Positions 1 to 9,607 of a DNA stretch of 64,000 nt are shown here, piece by piece (within the stretch, counting starts at the first letter, position 1; every line of letters begins with the position of its first letter). The DNA is from Picochlorum sp. 'celeri' (taxonomy: Eukaryota; Chlorophyta; Trebouxiophyceae). The notes under the pieces are model-generated. The model saw only the letters and a list, made by a program, of their open reading frames with translations, searched no databases and had not been told where the DNA came from. The DNA lies in contig JAACMV010000017.1 in assembly GCA_010909725.1 (NCBI GenBank), positions 62,001 through 126,000 of the forward strand, written 5' to 3'. A program made the translations under genes and the position numbers.

Positions 1-443
1 AAATCCTGTCGTAGGAGGTGGAGCTCTCCTGTCCTGGAACCTATCCCGTTCCCTCCTGTCGCGACCACGGGCAATTTCGACCCTCATGCGTGCACCCAAA
101 AGCTCGCGTCCATCCCTGCCCCGAACGGCATCCTCAGCATCCCTGAAAAATGGAATAAATTAATTTAGGATCATTTCAGTACCTTTTCATCCAATCAATA
201 GCGTGCTGGGGGTCATCTCTGTGCGGCTGCTCATCAGCACCAATCATCAGGGCTGGTAAGCACGTACCTCCAATCGTCGTACTCAATAAAGGCAAAGTTC
301 GGTGGTCTAGCAGGAATTTTGATCTCAATATGGACAATCTTCCCATACTTCTCGAACAGGTCCCCCAAATCTCGCTCTCTTACGTCTTCTGGCAAATTAC
401 CCACGTAAACAAGGCGACCCTCATCAGCTGCAATCCTACTCAT
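1..443 (-). CDS. SRSF1/SR34-like splicing factor, 5' part (runs off the window)
   Basis: Serine/arginine-rich splicing factor of the ASF/SF2 type, a nuclear pre-mRNA splicing regulator. The ATG is at 443. Exon 1 is 443-268 and ends at a GTACGT donor; exon 2 starts at 142 after a TTTTTCAG acceptor and leaves the window at base 1. Joined, the first RRM is complete: RNP2 reads VYVGNLPEDV, RNP1 reads PNFAFIEYDD, followed by WRDAEDAVRGRDG, very close to the human SRSF1 sequence FEDPRDAEDAVYGRDG. An Arg/Asp-rich linker (RGRDRRERDRFQDRR) follows. The second pseudo-RRM and the RS tail would lie outside the window. The start codon is only about 80 bp from the end of the transposon at 525, so its promoter is probably shortened or replaced. 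Family call is firm; paralogue identity is not. Confidence 0.88.
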
Positions 444-524
444 CTTTACAATGTTTTTGATGAGATTAAAATACTGTTACGGGCGTAGGTATCAGAAAAC
501 ACAAAGCGTAGATGACAGACCATC

Positions 525-670
525 CGGCCCTCCCAGATAGATCTCGCAGGGCCGGATTTGGACCCTCCAAAATCGGCCATTCTGAGCCCCCCAAATGAGG
601 CCCTCCCAGCTGCAGCCGGGAATGCCTCATTTCCGCCAAAGCCAAAATCGGCCCAAATGAGGGCCTCCCG
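525..670. repeat. Left terminal inverted repeat of the MULE
   Basis: 146 bp, nearly perfect inverted match to 5446-5591; the outer 75 bp or so are identical and the inner part differs by a few small indels. It starts CGGCCCTCCCAGATAGATC. It is GC-rich compared with its surroundings and built of repeated modules: an AAATGAGG(G)CCTCCC-type block occurs twice and an AAAATCGGCC block occurs twice. CCGGCCCT at 524-531 and AGGGCCGG about 20 bp further in could pair as a hairpin. Confidence 0.92.
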
Positions 671-1028
671 GCTAGTAACCGTCAACAATCCCTCGACGCT
701 ACTTGGCCAACAAAACCTACTGTCCTTGACGTAGTATCAATTGTAACAAACAATAGATCATCAAGTAATGTTTAATATCCACCCGTGGGCTGAGTAGCCC
801 GGCGCATCGCGTCGACAGCGCGATGGTGTTGTGGATCGCGAAACAGGGTTCCCACCCATTCTCTGCAAGATTATCGGGAACGGTGCGTGATTTTGTTACA
901 TAGTAGTGATTCATTATATTTTTAGAGCCCCTGATGCGAACGAACGAGTCGAATTTCTTGGACCAAGCCAGCGAGCCTGAGGACCAGCAGGTCCTGAATA
1001 CCAACAGGCATGTTTTACACGTTTCACA
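671..1028. other. Transposon 3' non-coding segment
   Basis: 358 bp between the left TIR and the transposase stop codon. Short open frames here are not convincing. It probably contains the transposase 3' UTR; I see no other structure. Confidence 0.5.
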
Positions 1029-3584
1029 TCATTGACGAGTGGTGTTGTCACGCAGATTTTCCCTGATACTACGGAGGGTAGCCTCAACATGTGTTCCCCG
1101 AGGTTGAGTTCCTGGATTGGGAGGAATCTGGCCAGCAGGTGGTGGGCATGGAGTGGCATCGATGTCCACCGACTCTTCCTCTTCGGTGTTTCTTGTAAAC
1201 TGAGCTAGATATTCAAGACCATCAGAGAAGAGTGCGTTCTCCGAGTTGGGAGCAGAGGAGCTCTGGCGAGAGAACCTGACCTGAGTCACAAACCGATTTT
1301 CCCGGCAATCAAACGCCCGCGATCCTGAGACGTGGCTGGAATTATTGTTTGAGCTCGCAGCGTGCCTCTCCTTGAAGACTTTTATTTGATTCACGGCAGG
1401 TAACATGAAGTCGTTCAACCATTGCATTTGCACGTGATCATCCATGGCATCAAAATCTCTTTTCATGCTTTTGATGGCGTCAGAAAGGAGGCCACTGGCG
1501 TGTCTCCTTTGACTAGTGCGCGATGCGTCGTCCCTTCTAGGCAAGGCAATCTCGTCTTGTGTGTGAGGTGCCAATTCCAACTGCGCCTGCAGGGCCGTGA
1601 TCCATTCCTCATTGACCTCGTTATTTTTCTTGATGGAGAGGGAGCCTTGCATCTGGTTCAGGATTTCCCTCAAATCATCTTCGCTTGAACATCCAAGCCC
1701 TATGAGATGTGGACATATAGACAGCAGGTTGTAGCAATGGCATGTGCAAATATTGTCACTGGCATTGACAAAATATGGGAGGCGTCTCTTGTTTGAATCT
1801 TTTGCTGGAAATTCTCCAGTGACATAAAAGCTGATTGGCCAGCACTCGTAGACATCCACGGGCTCGTCGCTCGTTCTATCTTCTCTCATTTTCTGGACTG
1901 GCGCAGGATTCTCGTGCTGAAGTCCTCTTCGGACAATGTCTGCAGCACCCATGATGTGATCCAGGTTCAGATGGCATTCTCCATTGTCTCCATGCATCAG
2001 TGCCTGGATGTGCGTGCAAATATCGTCGTCATTCGCGTCGCATGTGCAGCTGAAGTCTCCCAGGCAAGAGTAATGCACCAAGCCATCTTTGCACAGCATT
2101 CTCAGAACTCGGTCATCGCCAAAGGAAGTAGAGACAAGTGAACCTGGCGTTTCTGGGAGGACAACTGGACGAATGTGTGTTCGAAAGTAAGCAACAGCCT
2201 CATCGTATTGTCTCTGTAGCACTTCTCTTTGGGAAACATCCCGATTTGCGAGCTTCGATTTCAGAACTTCGATGTGGTAGTCAGTGGCTTTGTTTATCAG
2301 CGTTTGAATCAGCAGGTCCCTTCTCTTGGCCCTCATTCCACGTAAATAGTCGCGCTTCACGCTCCTGAAAAACCTCTCGAGAAGGTTGTTTGTATCAGAT
2401 TTCATGTCGCGAAGATCTCGCCTGCCATGTCTGCTCCAGGTATCGTCAATGGGTGACCATTCCTGATTGTAGTAAGCAAGGAGTTTGCCACTGCTATCAA
2501 TGCGCTGGAGAAACTCCCTGAATGAGGCCTCTTCGCGGTCAAATGCCTGATCGAGTGTCATCAGACTTAGCTTTCGAACATACTTGAGCACTGCGTTGCG
2601 ACAACTGTCTTCTCTCACAGGGCTGTCAGCACTCCTGAGGTGTCGGCCCCAGGCTTGCATGACATGGAAGATGCAGAGAACATATCGATATTTCAGGGAT
2701 TTCAATGCTGCAATGCACGCCGTAGACGTGTCCAACATAAATGTGATAGTTTCTGGGTCAAGATCACACGCCTCAATGACAGCCTTCAAGAATTCCCTCC
2801 ACTTGGCAGCCGTTTCTCCTCCAGAGCACACACAATAGGCCACTGGGAATCCATTGCCATATGGATCTCTCACCATCATGGTCAGCGTGATGTCTCCTTT
2901 TTTGTTCAGAGAGTGGCATGCGTCAATAAAAATCATTTTGCTGCATACCCGAAGCACCTCTCGTTGTTCTTTAGTCATGAAGGCCATCTGCCAGTTCCCA
3001 GGTTCATCCACTAGGTACAGGAACGTGTCTGCATTGTTGTCCATCAGTTTCCTGCAGGACTCTCGGTCATTTCGAAGCAATGCTGCATTTTCGCTGCTCA
3101 GAAATTGTCTTCTTGCCTTCTTACAAGCTGACAAAGTAAGCCAACTCATCTCCTCATCGTTCAAAGAGAAGTGCGCCCTGCCCCATCGGCTAAGATGCAT
3201 GAATGCCTGCTTTGGTGAGTGATCTCTCTCTTTAAACAAGGTTTCCAATGCTGTATGGAGATTATCGGGAACAGCTTCTCCAAGACTGAAAACTCTGGGA
3301 TCGTGATTTGTGTGGCCACATGATTTCACAGCATAGATGCGCCCAGGATCGCTTTGGTAATACGTAATACGGACTTTGTAGCCGCAATCGACTTTTTTGA
3401 AATCCTCTTTGTGGTCAGGACCCTGCGTTGCTTGCCCCGATGGCATTCCAAATTCAAAATAATGCAAGGTTTTTGCAACTTCTGATAGTGCAACCTTTCC
3501 TCCAGCAGGTCTGTCTTGAACTGGTCCAATGAAGTCCCAGTGGTGCTTGCCACAATGCCTTTCTGCTCCTTGTAAAATTGTTTG
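1029..3584 (-). CDS. MULE transposase with two SWIM zinc fingers (main exon)
   Basis: Open frame of 851 residues, taken from a plausible acceptor (GGCCTTAG, ending at 3585) to the stop at 1029. There is no ATG near the 5' end, and the frame is stopped just above the acceptor, so this is probably a 3' exon. The residues just inside (HCGKHHWDF, then GPVQDRPAGGKVALSEVAKT) look coding. The MULE catalytic triad is visible: D in FIDACHSLNKKG (about residue 221), D in FMLDTSTACIAAL (about 285) and E in NNLLERFFRSVKR (about 403). Two C-x-C-x(n)-C-x-H SWIM motifs follow, CTCDANDDDICTH (about 513-525) and CTCHCYNLLSICPH (about 612-625). One SWIM is usual in MULE/FAR1 proteins; two in tandem is less common. 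The C-terminal 200 residues are polar and low complexity. Confidence 0.85.
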   Translation of the reverse strand, partial: QTILQGAERHCGKHHWDFIGPVQDRPAGGKVALSEVAKTLHYFEFGMPSGQATQGPDHKEDFKKVDCGYKVRITYYQSDPGRIYAVKSCGHTNHDPRVFSLGEAVPDNLHTALETLFKERDHSPKQAFMHLSRWGRAHFSLNDEEMSWLTLSACKKARRQFLSSENAALLRNDRESCRKLMDNNADTFLYLVDEPGNWQMAFMTKEQREVLRVCSKMIFIDACHSLNKKGDITLTMMVRDPYGNGFPVAYCVCSGGETAAKWREFLKAVIEACDLDPETITFMLDTSTACIAALKSLKYRYVLCIFHVMQAWGRHLRSADSPVREDSCRNAVLKYVRKLSLMTLDQAFDREEASFREFLQRIDSSGKLLAYYNQEWSPIDDTWSRHGRRDLRDMKSDTNNLLERFFRSVKRDYLRGMRAKRRDLLIQTLINKATDYHIEVLKSKLANRDVSQREVLQRQYDEAVAYFRTHIRPVVLPETPGSLVSTSFGDDRVLRMLCKDGLVHYSCLGDFSCTCDANDDDICTHIQALMHGDNGECHLNLDHIMGAADIVRRGLQHENPAPVQKMREDRTSDEPVDVYECWPISFYVTGEFPAKDSNKRRLPYFVNASDNICTCHCYNLLSICPHLIGLGCSSEDDLREILNQMQGSLSIKKNNEVNEEWITALQAQLELAPHTQDEIALPRRDDASRTSQRRHASGLLSDAIKSMKRDFDAMDDHVQMQWLNDFMLPAVNQIKVFKERHAASSNNNSSHVSGSRAFDCRENRFVTQVRFSRQSSSAPNSENALFSDGLEYLAQFTRNTEEEESVDIDATPCPPPAGQIPPNPGTQPRGTHVEATLRSIRENLRDNTTRQ

Positions 3585-3605
3585 CTAAGGCCGACATGTA
3601 TTTGA

Positions 3606-5251
3606 TCAGGCCTCCTCAGATGCTCTTTGCGGTGATTGAGGGGCAGCATTCCGCAATCTCAAATAATGCCTTATTTCTGCGAGTCGAGTTGCCAGATCCT
3701 TTTGCAGCTGATCCTCTGGCACATCATGTGCAAAGTCGAATATGTACAAATCGTCTTGACTCTGTTCAGGGATGCACTCATGTTGCATCATGTACTTTTC
3801 CTCGTCGAGAACGAGGAATTTTTCGACTTTCAACCAGCCAGTTTGGAGAGTTTTTCCTGTAAAGTGAGCATGGCGTCCCTCATTCTCGAGGAGCACCTTT
3901 ACCTTGACAACTTTTCCCTCTTTCTGCTGCACTGCTACCACCTTGCCCCACACGCCATTTTGTATCCCTGCTTTATTCTGTTTTTCGTCTTTATTGAAAC
4001 CTATTGTGAGGACTTCTTGATCCACCTCAGAAGGATACACTGCCCTCGAATACTGTGGTAGGTACGATGCATTATTCAGTTCTGCATCTGTGTAATATAC
4101 ATTCTTCCTTTTGTATACACCATTCTCTTTCCACCTCACGGCATATTGTTTCACAATATAACTGTGAGAGGGCAGGTGTGTTATATTTCCCCCTTTATCG
4201 ACAAAAGTACTATTAGCAGGCAATGGCTCAAGCTGCCCTGATGGGTCCACCAAATTCTCAAAATCAGTGCTCCTGTCGTAGGCGTCTCTGACCTTACACC
4301 CATCTTCCAAGGGATACCGACCACCAACTTTCCATTTTCTTTTTGTATCCCAACGCCATAGCGAACATGCTCAATCCTCCCCCACTCACAATTTTTCAGA
4401 TACCAAGACTCACTCCTGGACCATATCCTGAAATATCTGGTATGGATCTCGCAGCTTCGTGCATTGGGCAGGCCCGGAGAGCACAGGTTGCACAATTGAT
4501 GTTCACCACAAGCCTCAATATCCAAACCATCTCTCGCCGCTCCAAATATGGCTTGGAGACTTTGTCCAGTACTTCACCCAAGTAAGTGGTCAGCGACAGA
4601 ACCTCTAGGTATTCATGCATTTCTCTCTCCGAGTCACCTAGGGTCACTTTGAAAACCACGGCATTCTCGAGCTTGTCCTTGGATCTAAACATGACCAACC
4701 CCCAGGCGGAGCGCCCGAGTCTACCTGCAAGAGTTCCGAGACCTGCATAAGATGCAGTCTCAACATCATGAGATCCTTGCAGTGCTTTGGAAGCGCCTCT
4801 GGCCCTACTCCGTCGCTCAGCTCGTAAATATCCATTGGGATGACTCGGTCCTTCAGTTTGATATACACCAGCCTTTGGAAGAATTATTGCTGATGGGCGG
4901 CGCAACAATGTATGGATACCTCTCAATGTGGTACAAATCCATGAGAGCACAAGACATACTCTGGCAAGTTCACTCTGTGAGGAACAAAAGTGCCGTTCCA
5001 TTGGGCACAGCGATCCCCGCCTTGTCCTTCAAGAACCACCTCAGATAAACGTCCAAATTGTCGTTTGTGAATGCTGAAATCGGCTTGTGGTGCTTGTGCG
5101 CCTGCCGCAACCGTCTGTAATATGGCTTCATAGAAATGGTGAAAATATCTGCCACTTCCAATCTGCAACTCATGAGCTCAGAGTGCAGATCTGTTTCAAG
5201 AACTTCAAATATAGCGTTGTTAGAGTCACGAACATTCCCGGAACGATACAA
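3606..5251 (-). CDS. Element-encoded upstream coding segments (multi-exon or decayed)
   Basis: Between the right TIR and the transposase exon the minus strand carries several coding-like segments in different frames. About 5251-4970 encodes text such as EVADIFTISMKPYYRRLRQA; about 4868-4740 contains YIKLKDRVIPMDIYELSDGV; about 4690-4420 contains VTLGDSEREMHEYLEVLSL and CATCALRACP; 4310-3606 is the longest (up to 234 codons) and ends in a stop at 3606. Frame changes coincide with GT and AG dinucleotides, so these could be exons of one N-terminal transposase region spliced to the exon starting at 3584, or a separate accessory gene. Frameshift decay is also possible. I recognise no domain and did not resolve exact joins. 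Confidence 0.45.
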
Positions 5252-5445
5252 AGATCCCCTGAGTTGCCTATCTTGGGTCTCTGACCATGAACAAGGGCGC
5301 TCGATCCCCGTCTCTTCTAAATGTTCAGGTCATGGCGAATCTTAAAAAACGATTATATGATAGTTAATCACCGATAATATCTATCTGTCGCAATGCTTCG
5401 CAGCGTACGGAGATTTTACCCGCGATCGAAATTTGAACTCCCTAT

Positions 5446-5591
5446 CGGGAGGCCCTCATTTGGGCGATTTTGGCTTGGCGAAATGAGGCATTCCCGGCTG
5501 CAGGCCTGGGAGGGCCTTCATTTGGGGGGCTCAGAATGGCCGATTTTGGAGGGTCCAAATCCGGCCCTGCGAGATCTATCTGGGAGGGCCG
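5446..5591. repeat. Right terminal inverted repeat of the MULE
   Basis: Inverted partner of 525-670. Read on the minus strand it begins CGGCCCTCCCAGATAGATC and ends in AAATGAGGGCCTCCCG. Small indels relative to the left copy lie in the inner half. It borders the 381-bp region upstream of the deubiquitinase start codon. Confidence 0.92.
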
Positions 5592-5972
5592 TTATCGTAT
5601 GTCCCATTGCTATACCAGTCTCATGATGCATGCATGCATCTGCTAGTCCTAAAAAATCATATATATTGAATTGGGATTGTTGATGGGGTCGTAGAACGCC
5701 ATACGCGTGTTGTGGAGCGACCAGCATTTCACATGGTAAAGCAGCAGAACAGCAAGGCTCTTTCGTTTCAGTCCATGCCTGGTCTTGATTCTCGATATAC
5801 ACGATTGACTTTTGTACCTGCTAGATATGCCACTGAGAGACCAACGAATCATTTAGAATCGAATATTGTGCTGCTAGATAGCGAGACGGTACGAACCGGT
5901 AACAATGCCGTGCCATGCGGCTTTTCAGACTGAGTATTGTTTTGTATGTCTGTGTAGCCTGGAGACTCCAAG
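5592..5972. other. Upstream region of the deubiquitinase gene
   Basis: 381 bp from the transposon end to the USP start codon. It holds a short self-complementary ATGCATGCATGCAT tract near 5627. Before the insertion this would have been part of a shared promoter with the SR-factor gene. No gene seen. Confidence 0.5.
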
Positions 5973-8099
5973 ATGGGTCGTAAGAAAGGAATTCGGTCGC
6001 AGGGGCCGAGAACGAGGAGTCAGAAGGAATTGTTTCCTGCTGACGAGTTGAGTATGGAGTGGTCTCAGGTGAGGAGGGTTGGGTCTGGTCTGACAAACTT
6101 GGGGAATACATGTTTTATGAATTCAGTGCTGCAATGTTTGATTCATACTCCTCCTTTGGCAGAGTTGTTACTGTCTGGGAGGAATGTGACGTATACTCGT
6201 GTGGATCATGGGGAATTGGATCCTATTGGGATGACGCAGAGGCTTATCCAAGAGTCCTTGATGGGGAAGCGGGAGTATGTGTCTCCGGTGCAGCATGCGA
6301 AATCATTGAAGCGAATTAATAGATGGTGCGTGGTTGTTTGGGGGTGGTGGCATGGTATGGATGATGACAATGTGTAACGTGAGTCTCTTGGAGCAGCGTT
6401 TGTCTGTATCCTGGACAAGGATTCTGTTTATAGTCATAGTTACACTGACATACTGGATGGATTATTATTGTATGCATGAGTGATTGATTGATGCATAGAA
6501 ATAGACAAGAGCATGACGTGTATGTTTTTTTAAACCTGGATATGCAGGTTCAAGCTGGGCAGACAAGAGGATGCGCACGAGTACCTGATTGCATTGCTTG
6601 ATGCTATGCATGATAGGAGTATTTCAGGGATGAATCCAAAACCGAGTAGAGAATTAGAATACACCTCATTTATTTATCGGATATTTGGTGGAAAGATTCG
6701 ATCTCAGTTGAAGTGTACCCAGTGTGACTATGAGTCCAATACCTATGATCCCTTCTTGGATTTGTCGCTCGAAATCACCCGAGCCCATAGTGTGCAAAAG
6801 GCATTGCAGCGTTTTACCGCTGGGGAAGTTCTTGATGGCGCCAATAGTTATAAATGCCCAAAGCAGAATAAGATGGTCAAGGCAGTGAAGCGGATGACGA
6901 TTGAGGATGTGCCCAACGTGCTGATTGTGCAGCTGAAGCGATTTGAATTCAGTAGATCTGGCCGGAAGATTTCCAAGCATGTCGATTTTGATCCAGTGTT
7001 GGATCTATCTCCATTCATGAGTCATCCACCAAAGCATGCTGCATTGTATGATTTGTATGGGATTCTTGTTCATCAGGGACACAGTATGCACAGTGGTCAT
7101 TATTATTGCTTTTTAAAGGGGACTGGTGGAGGAGAGTGGCATAAATTTGATGATACGCGAGTATGTGCGACGAGTTCAAGGAATGCCATGGGTCAGTCCC
7201 CGTACATTTTGTTTTATATCAAGAGACAGGCTGCCCCTGAAGGAAAACATGTTGGGAAGGAGGAGGATGTGGTAGAAAAGACACCAATGGCGGAAGTAGA
7301 GGTGAAAAAGAAGAAGAAGAAAAAGAAGAAGGTTCATACGCCTGTGGAAGAAACCACGCAAAAGGAAGAGCAGGAGGAGGAGGAGCCCGTTGCTCGGCGG
7401 AAAGTCGGTAAAAGAAAGATGTCTGCTGAGGAGCAAGAACAGTCCATGGTGCTTCATCAGAAAAAAGCAAAGAAGAAGAAAAAGTCTTCATCCTCACCAA
7501 AAGAGGAAGATATGAGGCCTACTGTGAAATCTCCACTCAGGAGAGTCCGGCGGGGTCGAGTCAATGGATACATTGGTTTCTCCCCCATTGCCCAGCACAC
7601 AGCGATGCTTTTGAAAAGCGCGCAGAAACAACATACTAAGGAACGTAGTAGCATGTTGGGCTCTCCGAGTAGCGCAGTGGACGGAAAGAAACATGAGAGT
7701 AATGGACCCACTCGAAAGACAAAAAGAGCAAATGGTTCCTTGGGTCACAAGGCATCAAATGGCCCCTCCACGGGTCGCAAAGAGGGCAAGGCAAAGATAC
7801 GAGGAAAGGATGCTGTAGCAAGCTATAAGACGAGCACAGTTGGAATGGGATTGCAGCAATGGGATGACGTTGACATTGACAGTAAGAGACAGAGAGACCG
7901 GAACATGTGGAAGACTGTGGTCCCAAGAAAGGAAATAGATGCATATGATGCAGAGTATGACAAGGGAAAGACGAAACGAATAAAGGATAAGACAAAATCT
8001 AGCGGATATTTAGGCTCCACGGCATTTGATGTCGTGGCGAAGAAACTTCGAAATGCCAAAAAAGGCTTGAAAAAGAGCCTGGGGTTTGGTACCATGTAA
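5973..8099 (+). CDS. Ubiquitin-specific protease, USP36/USP42-like
   Basis: Cysteine deubiquitinase of the C19 (USP) family, 634 residues after splicing. Exon 1 is 5973-6325 (GTGCGT donor); exon 2 is 6548-8099 after TATGCAG; the join restores [17 protein letters not shown], a diagnostic USP36-type segment. The Cys box reads [18 protein letters not shown] (about residues 40-57) and the His box [17 protein letters not shown], with the late FDD and [10 protein letters not shown] segments. The zinc ribbon has the first pair (KCTQC), but the second pair reads CPKQ, so one cysteine is missing. The C-terminal 230 residues are Lys-rich with several KKKKKK and KKAKKKKK runs, as in nucleolar USP36; a nucleolar role is inferred from that. 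Confidence 0.9.
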
Positions 8100-8245
8100 A
8101 ATAATGAATTGCCGATTAACCATTGTGTTCGATGGGCCATGAGGAAAATAGCAACGACTGCAACGCAACATACAGGAGTGTCCTTCTTCCAGAATTATCC
8201 GTAGTCTTTTAATTCTAAAATATAACTCTATAGATCGTGACAGGC

Positions 8246-9551
8246 ATGGCATTCAACTTTGGCGCGTCATCAACAACGGTGAGGAGACACTGCGATTTTA
8301 TTTTCAGTGCAGGGCACATCGTGCCCGTTGCAGTGCTATCCTGTATTCTCATGTATTTACTATGTTTATATGCAGGCGCCAACGTTTAGTTTCAGCTCGA
8401 CGCCATCGTCAGGGCCAGGGGCTTCGCCACTTGCAAAAACGTCTTCCACTCCACTTTTTGGCGGTCAGACTGGGACAACAACTTCTGGGTTGTTTGGGTC
8501 ACAGAACACGGCTGCTGGAACAAGCTCACCAGGATTCTCTTTCGGTGGAGCGACAGCCCAGCAGCAGCCATCTGGTGGTGGGCTGTTTGGCTCTGCATCA
8601 TCACAGCCAAGTTCTTCAGCAGGGGGAGGAGGGTTTTCCTTTAGCCCACAGCAGCCAACAACGTCGCCGTTGTTTGGCGGTGGACAGCATCAACCCAGTA
8701 TGTTTTCTTCGGGAACAACATCGAATGCTCTCGTCCCATCTTTGAGTACTGGAGCGCAGGTTTCTGGCACAGCACAGCCACCTGACGATTCTGCTATTCG
8801 AGAAATACAGAGCATTCAGGAGTCATACGTGGCCGCTCCGGGGAATTCACGATTCAAATTTCAGTATTTATTCTTAAATGTAGTAGAAAATCCTGCAGCT
8901 CGCGTGAAACCGGGCGATGTGGATGAACTGCAGTGGAGAGAAGCCATGCGCAGGGCTGGTGGACCCGAGAATCCACAGCATTTGTGGCCAGTGCCATGCC
9001 ATGGATTTAAAGGTCTACTGGAGCGGAAGCAGGCACAAAACGAAGCGATTAAAGAGCATAAAGAGAGACTAGAATCTTTGCAAAAGAGTGTCGCAGCACT
9101 GGCGAATCGTCACGAGACGGTCGTTAGGGTGCAAATGGATGCCATCAAAGCCAGACAGCAGGAGCTCTCACAACAACTGCTTGCAACACTGAGGCATATC
9201 GACTCAATGGAGGGTAGATTTTCTCGCGCGGTAGGGTACGACACATCCACTCCGAGAAAGTTATTAAAAAAATTGGACGATGAATTGCGGCGAATGGAGT
9301 CTGTGATTGCAGCGAATTCAGCACATGGTCTGTTAGGGCGAGTGGATTCTGTGGCATCTGCTGCCAGAGTTCAGGCAGGGGGGCATTACGGCCCGCAAAC
9401 GGATGCCGCTATTGATGAAACATCATTATCGCAAGCGTTCATGATACTCAAGGACTATTCAGATGCTATAGGAAAAATGCAGGACGCCATCCATCGACAG
9501 GCTAGAGATGTTGCAGTGCTTCAGGATTGCAAAAGTACAGGAGAGCAGTAA
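8246..9551 (+). CDS. NUP54: Nucleoporin Nup54 (FG nucleoporin of the Nup62 complex)
   Basis: Central-channel nucleoporin, 402 residues. Exon 1 is only 33 nt (8246-8278, MAFNFGASSTT) with a GTGAGG donor; exon 2 is 8376-9551 after a TATATGCAG acceptor. The first 140 residues are an FG-repeat region (PLFGG, GLFGS, FSFGG, GFSFS). From about residue 160 comes the conserved alpha-helical domain, with RFKFQYLFLNVVENP, NPQHLWPVPCHGFKGLLER and a long coiled coil (HKERLESLQKSVAALANRHE, LLATLRHIDSMEGRFSRAVG). In the family this part forms the Nup62-Nup58-Nup54 coiled-coil trimer. It ends 56 nt from the stop codon of the convergent RING gene. Confidence 0.88.
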
Positions 9552-9607
9552 GACATCATAGTTACAGTATTTATCTATAATACAAACAAAATATACCAAT
9601 CTCGTTC

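Larger units (their letters stand above)
525..5591 (-). mobile_element. Mutator-like (MULE) DNA transposon, 5,067 bp, with long TIRs
   Basis: The element is bounded by 146-bp terminal inverted repeats at 525-670 and 5446-5591 and encodes, on the minus strand, a DDE transposase with SWIM zinc fingers plus upstream coding segments. It sits between the divergent SR-factor gene (minus, ATG at 443) and the deubiquitinase gene (plus, ATG at 5973). I compared the flanks for a target site duplication (left ...gacagaccatc, right ttatcgtatg...) and found none of 8-11 bp, which is unusual for a fresh MULE insertion. The first roughly 75 bp of the two TIRs are identical, and the transposase frame is open, so the copy looks young and possibly active or recently active. 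Confidence 0.85.
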
